From NCBI RefSeq assembly GCF_000209165.1, contig NC_009046.1:1-64000 (forward strand): DNA of 64,000 nt, read 5' to 3'. The stretch comes from Scheffersomyces stipitis CBS 6054 (lineage: Eukaryota > Ascomycota > Pichiomycetes > Serinales > Debaryomycetaceae). The position numbers were made by a program, and so were the translations under genes. The notes below the pieces were generated by a model. The model saw nothing but the letters and a program-made list of their open reading frames with translations. It was not told the DNA's origin and made no database searches. Shown piece by piece: positions 9,384 to 19,898 of the stretch (position 1 is its first letter; each line of letters starts with the position of its first letter).

Positions 9384-11202
9384 CTCGTAATCGTTATAAA
9401 GCTGCTAGAGCCGCTGTAGTAGTTGCTTCAGCAGCGGAAGTTGGGGGTGGAATAACATTCTGGCCCAATGCTTATCCTAGAATGCACCGATACACTGAGA
9501 GACAAAGATGACCAACCTATTTGCATGTGTCCTCGCTGTAAGAGGTTCAAGTCTATTTACAATAGTCCAAATTCCATTGTGGTTGCCGTTTACGCGTATG
9601 ACACCTGAAGTCGAACTTGTGAAAAGTCCAAGAGAAGCTTCAAGAAGCGAAGCGAGAAGATTTGTTTGATACATACTTACAAATGATCTTGATAGCAGTT
9701 CACTTAATGACTACCTTACAAAACTACTAATTCCTTGTCATAGATATCCATTAAGTGTTGGGAGGTGACCAGTTAAATAAACGTGGAACAGTCCGGATAG
9801 TACTCGATAGTGGGCCCGACACCACCTATCACCAGTTCACATTCGATTCCTTAAATAATGTAAATACGGTTGGGTGTATAGACGAGGGCATATTAAGGCT
9901 TAATTCTGAAGATTAACCCAGGAAATAATACAACAAAAGTCTACGACAGTTTTTAAGTAAGCGGGTGTATAATAATGGTAATGATTTGCTCCGCTCTTAG
10001 CTCTTCTGATAGCATGATTGTCTTGGGCAATTACCTAGAGTAGCACCTTTACACTCTGATTTCTCACAGGGGCAATAGTATATTCATAATAATGCCATAT
10101 CTCTGATTATAACCTCTCGCAATTGTTCCGCAAATTATACTACATTGTATGCTGCAGCCATATTTGGTAACTTTTGTGTGCTTTAGTGTACTCTTCCAAT
10201 AAACACAGGGCTGTGAATATGCGACCGAGCCACAATGATAATGTGAAAGCAGATATCATTGCAAATATCATCGCAATTAGTAAACAAAGTTTAAAAGACA
10301 AGCCGACAGTAGAGACAATTGCACCCATCGGTAATAATTTGGGTTATTGTGCAGGATGTCGGCCCTTGGCTTATTTTTTCCACCATTAGGAAGGACAATA
10401 CAAAAAATCCCTCACATTATACCGACAGCGCGGCTGACATATTGGCAACACAGACTGCAGGCAGCGGTTTCTCCATCGCGGCCATTTTGATCACTTCCAG
10501 AGCAAGACGTCAGTATCCATACATTGTAATACGAGTCAATCCAGCAGCAGTCACTTGCTGCACTTGCAGAGGAGATCACCGGTTTTCGCAGATATTATTG
10601 CAATGTGGTGCCTAGGTGCCGTCGATGGGACGAGAAGGGCCTTATCTCATCTCAACATTAGCCACAAAATAAAAATCACTCCACAAAAAATTTGAGAAAT
10701 GAATGGGGCTAGCGCATCAATTTAAGAAGAGGATACGAAGTTCAATATATACGACTTAAGTATAGACATCTCTCTTTTATTACAGCTCTTGGGATTAAGA
10801 TCATTTTCTTCAAATTTGGTTTGCTCACCGTTTGTAACCATATTCCCTTGTACTCCCTGGATGAAGCTCGTCTTCTTGGACTAACAGTACCGATAAATAG
10901 AGCCGATGAGTGAGCCATATATAGGAAATCGGCTGAAGTCACCGAAAAATTGGCTCTAATTTGACGCATTAACAGCCTGAAAAAATATTATGCGTACATA
11001 ACAATGCCGAATAACATTTCTTTACCCTAAAAAGCAGGAGGATCACATGTATTATGCACCATCTCAAGCCACAAGAAGCCGATGTTGATTATCCGCTAGG
11101 AGTATATAAATGGATCAGTATGGACGCCTCTTTTGAAATGTTAGATACACTTAGTTTTCATTAATTTTTCATTAATTTCATTCCATCATATATAAGATTA
11201 TC
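9384..11202. other. Gene-poor region with ORF fragments; upstream of MFS gene
   Basis: No intact gene. On the minus strand, 10140-10328 is a 62-codon ATG ORF with two hydrophobic stretches. It is preceded upstream (10330-10640) by stop-interrupted open segments, so a decayed membrane-protein gene is possible, but I cannot name it. The last 500 bp should hold the promoter of the MFS gene at 11203, with TATA-like ATATAAATG at 11103-11111. Confidence 0.4.
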
Positions 11203-13038
11203 ATGGATCCAAATCATACAATTAGCGCATCGGAAGATGACGACTCGAACACCATTGACAATGCCTCTCTCGACTCCGAAAAGGTGCAATCTTACGGTGA
11301 TGCCTTGAACACAGAACAAGAACACCAGAACTTGACACCACACAGGTCTATCAGCAGAATCTTACATTCCATTAACAGTCGTGAGTCTGAAGACAAAGAA
11401 GATAGAGAAGAGTTGAAGAAGTTAATCTCCAACAACAAGGGTGTCGAAAGAATTATTTCTGAATTGGAAGAAGGTACCGGTAGATTAGGTCCTTTGGAAC
11501 AGCCTTACGACTTAAAGAGAATAACAACCCAGGCTGACCCTAATAGTGATTTCAATGAAGCCGATCCCTGGAAATATCCCCTTGATTCAGAATCGGGATT
11601 GAGAATTGTCGAGTTTGTTCCAAATGACGAAAAGAACCCAAAGAACTTATCTATAACCACCAAGTGGGTGTACACTGGTGTATTGGGTTTCATGTGTTTT
11701 GTGGTGGCTCTTGGTTCTGCCATTGTCACGGGTGATTTAGAAAGACCAGCTGAATACTTTGGAGTAAGTCAAGAAGTCATTATTTTAGCTTCCGTAACGG
11801 TATTCGTCATTGGTTTCGGTGTTGGTCCATTACTTTTCGCACCAATGTCAGAAGAAGTCGGAAGAAAGCCTATATATGCAACAACTTTGGCTATTGCTGT
11901 TGTTTTCATTGTGCCATGTGGTGCAGCTAAGAACATCGGTACTTTACTTGTTTGCCGGTTGATCGACGGTATTGCTTTCAGTGCTCCAATGACTCTTATA
12001 GGAGGTTCTCTTGCTGATATCTGGGAGGGTAAGGACCGTGGTACTGCTATGGCTATTTTTTCTGCTGCTCCTTTCTTGGGTCCCGTTACTGGTCCCATCT
12101 TCGGTGGTCTTTTGGCTGATCACGCTCCTACCTGGAGATGGATCTACTGGACTTTCTTGATTATTGCCGGTTTCGTCTATGTCTTGTTCATTTCCATTGT
12201 TCCAGAAACCCATGCTGGTACCTTGTTGAAGAAGAGAGCTAAGCAGTTGAGAAAGGAAACGGGCGACTCTAGATACAGATCTTTTAATGAATTGAAGATC
12301 AGATCCTTCAGTGAAGTAGCCAAATCTTCGTTGTTGAGACCATTCGTCTTGTTAAATGAATTGATTGTCTTCTTAATGACTTTGTACATGTCTGTTGTCT
12401 ACGGTTTATTGTACATGTTCTTCTTTGCATACCCAATGGTTTTCCAAGAAGGAAAGGGTTTCTCTGCATCTTTGACCGGTGTCATGTTTATTCCAATTGG
12501 TGCAGGTGTTGGTCTTGCCACTTTGGCTGCCCCATTCTTCAACAAAGACTACAATAAGAGAGCTCAAGTCTATAGAGACAGAGGTGAATTACCACCTGCC
12601 GAATTGAGATTGATTCCAATGATGGTTAGTTGTTGGTTCGTTCCAGCTGGTTTATTTGCCTTTGCCTGGTCTTCTTACCCAACTATCTCCTGGGCCGGTC
12701 CATGTTTCTCAGGATTGGGGGTTGGATTCGGTTTCTGTTGTTTGTACAACCCTGCCAACAACTACATTGTTGACTCTTACCAACATTATGCCGCCTCTGC
12801 CTTGGCTGCTAAGACCTTCGTTAGATCCATCTGGGGTGCTTGCGTTCCACTTTTCACAATTCAAATGTACCACAGATTAGGTTTGGAATGGGCCAGTACC
12901 TTGATGGCTTTCATATCGTTGGCTTGTTGTGCTATTCCATTCTTGTTCTTCATCTACGGTGCAAGAATCAGAACGTTCTCTAAGTACGCATACTCTCCAA
13001 ACATGGATACCAAGAAAGATGAAGAGAACCAGAAGTAA
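11203..13038 (+). CDS. MFS drug:H+ antiporter, NAG3/NAG4 (TMP)/FLU1-type
   Basis: A 611-residue major facilitator of the 12-helix DHA1 family. The hydrophilic N-terminus (1-155) is followed by helices starting near residue 157 ([17 protein letters not shown]), the MFS motif [15 protein letters not shown] near 221-235, and the antiporter motif [15 protein letters not shown] near 295-310. A long cytosolic loop lies in the middle and the C-terminus is polar. In Candida albicans the GlcNAc locus carries two such transporters (NAG3 and NAG4) beside DAC1-NAG1-HXK1. The same neighbourhood here supports orthology to one of them. They are linked to drug resistance and GlcNAc fitness; true GlcNAc uptake in Candida is by the unlinked NGT1. 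Codon use is strongly biased (GGT, TTG, GCT), which suggests high expression. Start is the ATG at 11203. Confidence 0.85.
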   Translation: MDPNHTISASEDDDSNTIDNASLDSEKVQSYGDALNTEQEHQNLTPHRSISRILHSINSRESEDKEDREELKKLISNNKGVERIISELEEGTGRLGPLEQPYDLKRITTQADPNSDFNEADPWKYPLDSESGLRIVEFVPNDEKNPKNLSITTKWVYTGVLGFMCFVVALGSAIVTGDLERPAEYFGVSQEVIILASVTVFVIGFGVGPLLFAPMSEEVGRKPIYATTLAIAVVFIVPCGAAKNIGTLLVCRLIDGIAFSAPMTLIGGSLADIWEGKDRGTAMAIFSAAPFLGPVTGPIFGGLLADHAPTWRWIYWTFLIIAGFVYVLFISIVPETHAGTLLKKRAKQLRKETGDSRYRSFNELKIRSFSEVAKSSLLRPFVLLNELIVFLMTLYMSVVYGLLYMFFFAYPMVFQEGKGFSASLTGVMFIPIGAGVGLATLAAPFFNKDYNKRAQVYRDRGELPPAELRLIPMMVSCWFVPAGLFAFAWSSYPTISWAGPCFSGLGVGFGFCCLYNPANNYIVDSYQHYAASALAAKTFVRSIWGACVPLFTIQMYHRLGLEWASTLMAFISLACCAIPFLFFIYGARIRTFSKYAYSPNMDTKKDEENQK

Positions 13039-13337
13039 TTAACTTCCTTCTGAGGTTTCATCATTTGCATTTTACAGTGATTTGGTAAGCCTAAATCAAT
13101 ATTTATTACAGTACAGACTAGATATAATAAAATAATAATACATATATACATATTTAATGATACGCTGGTAGCTTTATATTAATTTTCTAACAGAAAAAAT
13201 TTGACCCTGCAATTTTGGCTGCAAAGGGCCAACCGAAGCTGTGCAATTCCACCTTAGGATAAATTTACAAGAGTTTAGCATCTCTAAAGTTAAAGTTAGC
13301 TATATTTCTAGTAACACAATGAAAAAAAACATATTTA

Positions 13338-14600
13338 TTACAAAACAGCCATCACTTTTGGATTCTTTTCGTTGGACAAGTTGATATCACTTGATTGGAT
13401 TTCCCTACCCAACTTGTAGACCTTCTGAATATAACCATCTCTGTCCAAAACGACCAAGTCGGCATCACACCCAACGTTCAAGAAACCTTTTTGATGCTCA
13501 AGACCAACAGAAACAGCAGCATTATTAGTCACAGTCTTCACAGCTTCTGGCAAAGTGATGTTGGACCACTTTATCAAGTTTCTAACACATTGGGGCAAAG
13601 TAGTAGCAGCCCCAGCCAAGGTTTTCGTGCCCTTCAAGTACAATCTGTCACCGGTCTTTACAATGTATTGGTCGTCCCATTTGTAAGTTCCATCCGGCAA
13701 ACCAATCAAATGCATGGCATCGGTGACCAAGACACACTTGTCGGGATTTGATCTATAAGCCAAGTTCACCATGGAAGGATCAACGTGGACTCCGTCTACG
13801 ATCAAGCCGAAGTATGGGGTATTCTCTTCTCCAAGTTCAGGAGAGTTGATCAAACCAACGACGCCAGCGTCTCTATGGTGAGGTTGCGGCATGGCGTTGT
13901 ACAAGTGAGTGATCATGGAGGCACCGCATTCTACAGCTCTAATGCCAGTTTTGTAGTCAGCCATGGTGTGGCCGAGTGAGAAGACAATGTTCTTCAGTTT
14001 AACAAGAGGAATAAGGTCCAACACTCCTGGAATCTCAGGAGCAGCTGTTAAGATGCATACGTTGTCAATCAAGTTGCTCTCACCGTAAATATGGTACAAC
14101 TTAGCTTCACCCTCTTTAGCATCGACAAAGGTTTCTACAGGATGGCAGCCTTTCTTCTTCAAGTTGATGAAAGGACCTTCAATGTGAGCACCCAATGAGT
14201 CCGTTTGGGTTGACAATCTAGACTTCTTGTAAAATGGTAATACCTTCTCGTACACTTCGGGGAAGTTAGAAGTCACAGTAGGGCAAGTAGCGGTGACACC
14301 AGTAGACAAGTACTTTGTCATGGCATCTTTGTAGAACTTGTCGAAAGCAGCGACATCCTGAGGGGTTGAGTTTGCGTTTAGATTGGAAAAGTTCAAGCCA
14401 TAGATTCCGTTGTTCTGGATATCCAAGAAACCTGGAGCAAGGATATTGCCGTGGACATCGACGGTTATGGTGATAAGGCTGGAGTCTGCTGGAGGATGTG
14501 AAATTTTGTTGGTTTTGTTGTTGACATAAAGGTCGGTGTATTCGTAGAGCTGGCCGTTGTCGATCAAGTGGCAGTTGGTGAATCTGGTGAAGGAAGCCAT
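13338..14600 (-). CDS. DAC1: N-acetylglucosamine-6-phosphate deacetylase
   Basis: 420 residues, NagA-type amidohydrolase: GlcNAc-6-P + water gives GlcN-6-P + acetate, the second step of GlcNAc catabolism in the cytosol. Metal and catalytic residues are readable: Glu141 in HIEGPFINL, His211 in SLGHTMADYKTG, His232 in THLYNAM and catalytic Asp294 in LVTDAMHLIGLPDG. Length is normal for the family (about 380-420). Start is the ATG at 14600. It is divergent from NAG1 over 774 bp, as in C. albicans, where DAC1/NAG1 share a GlcNAc-inducible promoter. Its 3' end converges with the MFS gene (299 bp between stops). Confidence 0.96.
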   Translation of the reverse strand: MASFTRFTNCHLIDNGQLYEYTDLYVNNKTNKISHPPADSSLITITVDVHGNILAPGFLDIQNNGIYGLNFSNLNANSTPQDVAAFDKFYKDAMTKYLSTGVTATCPTVTSNFPEVYEKVLPFYKKSRLSTQTDSLGAHIEGPFINLKKKGCHPVETFVDAKEGEAKLYHIYGESNLIDNVCILTAAPEIPGVLDLIPLVKLKNIVFSLGHTMADYKTGIRAVECGASMITHLYNAMPQPHHRDAGVVGLINSPELGEENTPYFGLIVDGVHVDPSMVNLAYRSNPDKCVLVTDAMHLIGLPDGTYKWDDQYIVKTGDRLYLKGTKTLAGAATTLPQCVRNLIKWSNITLPEAVKTVTNNAAVSVGLEHQKGFLNVGCDADLVVLDRDGYIQKVYKLGREIQSSDINLSNEKNPKVMAVL

Positions 14601-15374
14601 TGTAAAATATTGTTTTAATGAAAAATGATATGTAAGAAGAGATTAGATAAGATGTGAATGCAATGAATAGAAGTTGGGGCTTGTACGAAGATCAAGACAG
14701 AACTTTATGGTAAAAGACAAAGCATTCGACGGATATAATATGAACCACATCTGTATATATATATATGTGCAAAAAGCGGTCCTTTCATCAGCTTAACTTT
14801 TCCACCTGCTGCATCTTGTTATGAGTGACATTAATTGGGTGCAACGGATAAAATCATAGACTCTGCAGGAGAAAAAGAAATGCTCGAAATTGCAACCTCA
14901 AAAAGAATGTAACATCTTCTTCAATGTTGCACAATTTTTCACTCGAGTACCTGAAACCAGTTACTAAGGAAAGAGATTTAAGATCCTTCGCCGTCCTTTA
15001 GCAAGACGTTGTTGTACGCAGTTATAGCTTAGGAAAGTCACACCACCACCTCGCAGCACCACATCCCCACTTTCTGGTTGTATTTGCAGAGTTCACATTG
15101 CTTAAGTCGCACATTTTTATGCACATAGTTATCAATAGTAATTTGCAAGTGTCACCTATGGATTTCTTTATGTTGCACTAATATACTTAAATATAAAGGT
15201 TGTCCTAAAAAATAGGTGGCCATGGGTCTTCAGACTTTTATTGTCTGTGCGGCTATATATACAGAGCACACAACCGTGAATTTATTTGCTTTACGTGTTC
15301 TATATCTTTAAGTTCGTCTTACTTAGTTTTTCTCATTAGTTTGCCTACTCAACGCACCAACCGAATCTACCATA
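14601..15374. promoter_or_regulatory. Divergent DAC1/NAG1 promoter
   Basis: 774 bp shared by the two genes. TATA-like tracts sit about 150 bp upstream of DAC1 (TATATATATATA, about 14755-14766) and about 115 bp upstream of NAG1 (TATATATA, 15254-15261). An AAAAAGAATGTAAC element at 14900-14913 resembles the four motifs upstream of HXK1. Confidence 0.6.
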
Positions 15375-16133
15375 ATGAAGCAAGCTACCTTTTCTTCCCC
15401 AGATGATGCCTCCACCTATTTGGCTGAATACATAATCAACAAAATAAACTCTTTCAAACCTACTGCCTCAAAACCGTTTGTTCTTGGTTTGCCAACTGGT
15501 TCCTCTCCTGAAGGTATATATGCCCGTTTGATACTGGCCTATAAGGATGGCAGAATCAGCTTCAGAAATGTCATCACTTTTAACATGGACGAGTACTTGG
15601 GTTTGCCTCCTACGAACGACCAGTCTTACCATTACTTCATGTACAACAAGCTCTTCAACCATATTGATATTCCCAGAGAAAATATACACATCTTGAACGG
15701 TTTGGCCAAGGACATCAAGAAGGAATGTGTGGATTACGAAAAAGCCATTAAGAGCTACGGCAGAATCCACTTGTTCTTAGGTGGTTTGGGTCCAGAGGGC
15801 CATTTAGCTTTCAACGAAGCTGGTTCCACAAGGGACTCTAAAACCAGAGAAGTTTTCCTTGTAGAGTCCACCATCAAGGCTAACTCCAGATTTTTTGACA
15901 ACGATTTGAACAAGGTTCCAAAATCGGCTCTCTCTGTTGGTATATCCACCATCTTGGATAACTCTGATGAAATTGTTCTCATTGTGTTGGGTGAGAACAA
16001 GAAGTTTGCGTTGGACAAGACCATCAATGGTACAAAGAATGATGCCAGATTCCCATCCAGCTACTTGCAAGACCACAGTAGTGTTTTGGTTGTTTGTGAC
16101 AATGCTGCTGCTGGTTTGAAGTCAAAGTTGTAG
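15375..16133 (+). CDS. NAG1: Glucosamine-6-phosphate deaminase
   Basis: 252 residues, NagB family: GlcN-6-P gives fructose-6-P + ammonia, the last step feeding glycolysis. Motifs: GLPTGSSPEGIY at 38-49 (phosphate loop), TFNMDEYLGL at 68-77 with Asp72, and GGLGPEGHLAFNEAGS at 136-151 with His143 and Glu148. Residue 141 is Glu where bacterial NagB has Asp; I recall Candida NAG1 sharing this, but could not check. Numbering coincides with E. coli NagB and length is typical of fungal forms. Codon 54 is CTG at a polar position, fitting serine. Start is the ATG at 15375. It is divergent from DAC1 and convergent with HXK1. Confidence 0.97.
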   Translation: MKQATFSSPDDASTYLAEYIINKINSFKPTASKPFVLGLPTGSSPEGIYARLILAYKDGRISFRNVITFNMDEYLGLPPTNDQSYHYFMYNKLFNHIDIPRENIHILNGLAKDIKKECVDYEKAIKSYGRIHLFLGGLGPEGHLAFNEAGSTRDSKTREVFLVESTIKANSRFFDNDLNKVPKSALSVGISTILDNSDEIVLIVLGENKKFALDKTINGTKNDARFPSSYLQDHSSVLVVCDNAAAGLKSKL

Positions 16134-16506
16134 ATACAATGGGTTAGCATAGCCAATTAAGGTAATGTACATAGTTTGAATTGATAGAACGATAGCAATA
16201 AAGTAATACGATGCTTCTAGAGGAAATTCTAGACATGATCCATTGAGTACATACCATGATAGTACGAATGTACCTTTCAAGTCTGTTCTTTGGATGGTAT
16301 CTTTTTTAGCATCATCCATGTTGTCTAGTCGTTTTCTTTTTGGGACAATCTCATAAAATTATTCTTATTATCCTAATAGTATTTTAAAAAAGATGTCTAT
16401 AGCACTTATGAGTAGTGCAACACCAATTGCAGCCCAATGATTGAACTAAATATATTCTTTTTATCCAAATAGTATTTACAAATATATGTCTATAGCAATT
16501 AACTAT
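16134..16506. terminator. Convergent 3' region of NAG1 and HXK1
   Basis: 373 bp between the two stop codons, AT-rich. No gene seen. A short similarity between about 16360-16395 and 16448-16492 (TAGTATTT... followed by ATGTCTATAGCA) is a small local duplication of the HXK1 3' end, including CACCAATTGCAGC-like sequence. Confidence 0.4.
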
Positions 16507-18159
16507 TTATGAATAGTATGCTGCACCGATAGCAGCACCAATGATTGAACTATTCTCAATCAACTTAAAATCAACCTGGACTCCTAACCTTTTAATATCG
16601 TCATTATCGTTAACATATTGTTTAACCAAGTCTCTGTAGACATTGAAATGCTTCAACACTGAGCCAACATATCCAATGTTGATGATGGATGAGTCAAAGT
16701 GATCATCATTGTGCTGTTGGAGCAACTTAATGAAGGACACAATCGAGACGGAAACAATGAAGGCTGCTCTTTCAACAATACTTTGAACAATCTTCTTCAA
16801 CGTCAAAACATCTCCGATGGTGACTTCAGAAGCAGACCAACCATATTGAGCACACAATTTTTCGGTAATGGCGTCAACGTTTGTCGATTCGTTGATGAAG
16901 CACATCAACTCACCACTGAAGCCATCATAGGCCGAAGATAAAAGTTCCTCCTTTTGGCTTATGTTGACAAAGATTTCTTTAGCTTCAACTAAATCTACCA
17001 ACACCAAACGAGTCAACTCTGGCAAGTATCTACCACTTGTCATCAACTCGTTAGGTTGGAAAATGGAATGGGTATTAGGATCAGTTGACATGAATGGCTT
17101 GAAATGAAAGTCAAAGGTTTTGAATCTCTCGTCAATCAACGAATCATATTTGGTAGCTATGCTCTTAATCAAATGTTCACCAAACAAACTGAGTTCAGTG
17201 TTGAATAAGATCTTGTCGCAGCTTTCCAACGTCTTGTCAGAATGCATCTTGTCCGATGTAGATAATGAGCAGCACATGTTGAATCCCGTTCCCAAAACAA
17301 GTGCCAACTTGGTATACTTATCAATGAAGGCACCTGCCGAGTACACGGCCAAGGAATCGTTCAAAATGCTTTTGACGTCAATGTGTAAATCAAACTCGTT
17401 TAGTAAAACTGATTCTAAAATGGACTTCAAGTCCTGGTTGTAGATTTCTGGATGAATGGTGTAGCCCTTAGAGACATGGACGATCTTACCGTTATTGTAC
17501 GATGTGGTCTTCAAAGGGAACGACCAGGTGATCCCAGTCTTTATATTGTTGCGGATATCAATCAAATCCTGATGGCACAATATCTCGTGGATCTTGGAGC
17601 CTATGAACTTGAAGAAGTTAAGATCGAGAGTCTTGAAGCTGTTATCGATAGTCCAGTTCTTCTCCATCAAGATGTGTATTCTTTTTGATCTGTCTTCGTC
17701 GTCTGAATCCGACGCTTGGTCTATCTTGATAACAGCGATTCTCAAGGTGGAGCCTCCCAAGTCAATGACCAAAAACTCACCTGACTCCTGTCCTGTTGGA
17801 GAAATATTGTAGTTGGGCAACATGGTTATCTTGGAGTTTCTAGATAACGACTCATTCAAGTCGGCGACAAGAAACTCCGTCTGTTCGAGGAAGTTCTGAC
17901 TGGTGAGATCATAAACAAAATCGTTTACTACGGAAGATAAAAGACACGAGCTATCAGTGGAAATGGATGAGTTGGGCGAAGGTTCGCTGGAAGTAGAAGT
18001 AGAAGACAGCAACTCGTCTATGAAGTCACTTTCCTCGCTCTGGTTTATGAGAATGGGTGTTGGACTTATAGTGACATCTCCATGAAGGCCCTTCATAGGA
18101 AGTATTATGCTTTCTTCTGTTGGTGATGCGACTTTGGAAGAGTTGTGGATCATAGCCAT
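16507..18159 (-). CDS. HXK1: N-acetylglucosamine kinase (hexokinase-fold, NAG5/HXK1)
   Basis: 550 residues. It phosphorylates GlcNAc to GlcNAc-6-P, the first intracellular step. Hexokinase-fold motifs: FLVIDLGGSTLRIAV at 129-143 (phosphate 1), TGITWSFPLKTT at 208-219, ILNDSLAVYSAG at 265-276 with probable catalytic Asp268, LVLGTGFNMC at 287-296 (phosphate 2) and GRYLPELTRLVLV in the last third. LGGSTLR differs from the LGGTNFR of glucose hexokinases, fitting the GlcNAc kinase branch. The first 75 residues are Ser/Thr/acid-rich and longer than I expect for the family. Start is the ATG at 18159, with another Met at codon 3. An open frame extends 42 codons upstream but has no ATG. Membership of the NAG cluster strengthens the call. 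Confidence 0.93.
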   Translation of the reverse strand: MAMIHNSSKVASPTEESIILPMKGLHGDVTISPTPILINQSEESDFIDELLSSTSTSSEPSPNSSISTDSSCLLSSVVNDFVYDLTSQNFLEQTEFLVADLNESLSRNSKITMLPNYNISPTGQESGEFLVIDLGGSTLRIAVIKIDQASDSDDEDRSKRIHILMEKNWTIDNSFKTLDLNFFKFIGSKIHEILCHQDLIDIRNNIKTGITWSFPLKTTSYNNGKIVHVSKGYTIHPEIYNQDLKSILESVLLNEFDLHIDVKSILNDSLAVYSAGAFIDKYTKLALVLGTGFNMCCSLSTSDKMHSDKTLESCDKILFNTELSLFGEHLIKSIATKYDSLIDERFKTFDFHFKPFMSTDPNTHSIFQPNELMTSGRYLPELTRLVLVDLVEAKEIFVNISQKEELLSSAYDGFSGELMCFINESTNVDAITEKLCAQYGWSASEVTIGDVLTLKKIVQSIVERAAFIVSVSIVSFIKLLQQHNDDHFDSSIINIGYVGSVLKHFNVYRDLVKQYVNDNDDIKRLGVQVDFKLIENSSIIGAAIGAAYYS

Positions 18160-19898
18160 GGTACGGTAGTGTTGGGTGATGATGGTACGAGTAAATAGTA
18201 GACACGGCTTGAACACAAACAATGGTGTTCCGTGAATAGCAATCAGAAAACTGAAATGTGGATTTATATATATATATATGTACAAGGACCAAATAGTACG
18301 ATAACACCAATAAATAAATTGTTAGCGAAGTGAAGAAAAATAATAATAAATTACAAGTTGAACATATAGTCAGTAGTAGTAACGAGATCGTCCACAAGTA
18401 GGCGCCAGATGCTTTTGCCCATAAAGATCAGGTCAACTAGAGAATATCAGAAAAAAATGTAACCGAATCCAAACATCACAGAAAAAAACAGTACTACATA
18501 GATGCGAAAAAAAGGAACATTACAATTGATACATAGGATAGCAATAGTTTAACCGAAGAAGAAATGCTTCCGATACTTACAAGACTTCAATAAGCTCTCT
18601 ACTGCCGTATACTTTTCCAACCAATCAACTTCAATAGTCCTTGTCACATACGATTCACTACTCAATCCTAGTCTCTTTGTATCTCTTCTCTGCTATTCTT
18701 TCCTATTACCGTAGTACGCTCTTCATTGTCTAAAAAAAATGTAACCACGATTGATTTTCACCTCAGTCTATCGCAGAACTTTTGCAAAGGTTCCAGCATT
18801 CTTGCTAGGTCAGGATCGTAAGATCACATTCAACTTGATTCTGTAGAAACTCACAACCAAAAACAGTGATACTTGCAAATGGCCTACATCTCCTCCATTT
18901 CCAATTGAAGATCTCGTAGCTACCCCAAAGTCTCGTCCTCAATTCCACTGTCTCCCTGGGGCTCTCCAGCTGGAGTTTCTCAAAGACAAGGTTACATTTT
19001 TTTCAGCAATCTGGGCTCACAAAATGTTCAATCTTAGATATCCGCTACAGTAAAATCTACACCTAAACCTTGAAATGTTTTCCATCTGGTTTCTACAATT
19101 TTAAGCAACTATTTGCATGTTCTTGCTCTTTAAAATACCTACACTCTAAGATGCTGTCGTTTTTACTTGATTTTCTTTCTTCAGTCTTCCACCTTGCAGC
19201 CTAGTATCTGTGTCTTCCAAAACCTCTCCCACCTTCCACTTTGCGAGAAATTCAAATTCCAACTACAGCCAAATTCACAGCCGGCTTTGTGCAATTTCCA
19301 CCTGTGGTTGCATTTTTTGACTTATGTTTCGCAAAGGTTACATTTTTTTTGTTGTAACTAATCTAACAACATGATTGCCTGGGGACAATCTACCCCACAG
19401 TCACGTGAAGTAAACCGAGAACTTCATCTATCTGCCTACTGTTCGCTTCCGATGTTCTCTTTAAGCCACTGTTCGCTTTACCTCTGTGTTGACAGCACCA
19501 GGCTCTCTAACGCGATCGAGAACTCTATATATTTATTCTTCGGTATTGCAGTACGCTGAAATCTACCCAAGATTTATGAGTTGTAGCTTCGGAAAATCTT
19601 GGTAATTTTTTCTAAATCAGGAAAGATGGCCGTATTTTCCCCACGCCTATGCTTTAGGTTGATCCTTCAAATTTCTTGTACCATTTAATTAAACCCTATG
19701 GAATGACTACAACCTAAACATTTTCTTTTAACTGCACTCTATTAATACTCGCATCTCGTCTCCTTTCCTTTCTTGGTTCTATTTCAGATGTGACGGAGTA
19801 AAGTTGTTGTAACTATATACACTGGGCATAGTTCATAAATTTATGAGGTGGGGTGTCATCTATATTATAAATTAAATATTATGTACTACATTCTAACA
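18160..19898. promoter_or_regulatory. Long HXK1 upstream region with four AAAAAAATGTAACC elements
   Basis: 1.74 kb without a credible gene between HXK1 and the SEY1 stop. The 14-bp element AAAAAAATGTAACC occurs at 18451-18464 and 18732-18746 on the plus strand. Its reverse complement occurs at 18990-19003 and 19336-19350. A (TA)n tract at about 18264-18279 lies roughly 105-120 bp upstream of the HXK1 ATG and is the likely TATA region. It is plausibly an extended inducible promoter, but the element is not one I can assign to a known factor. Confidence 0.5.

Noticed and set aside
18160..18285. N-terminal extension of the GlcNAc kinase
   Set aside because: The frame is open for 42 codons but has no ATG, and it runs over a TA-rich promoter tract.
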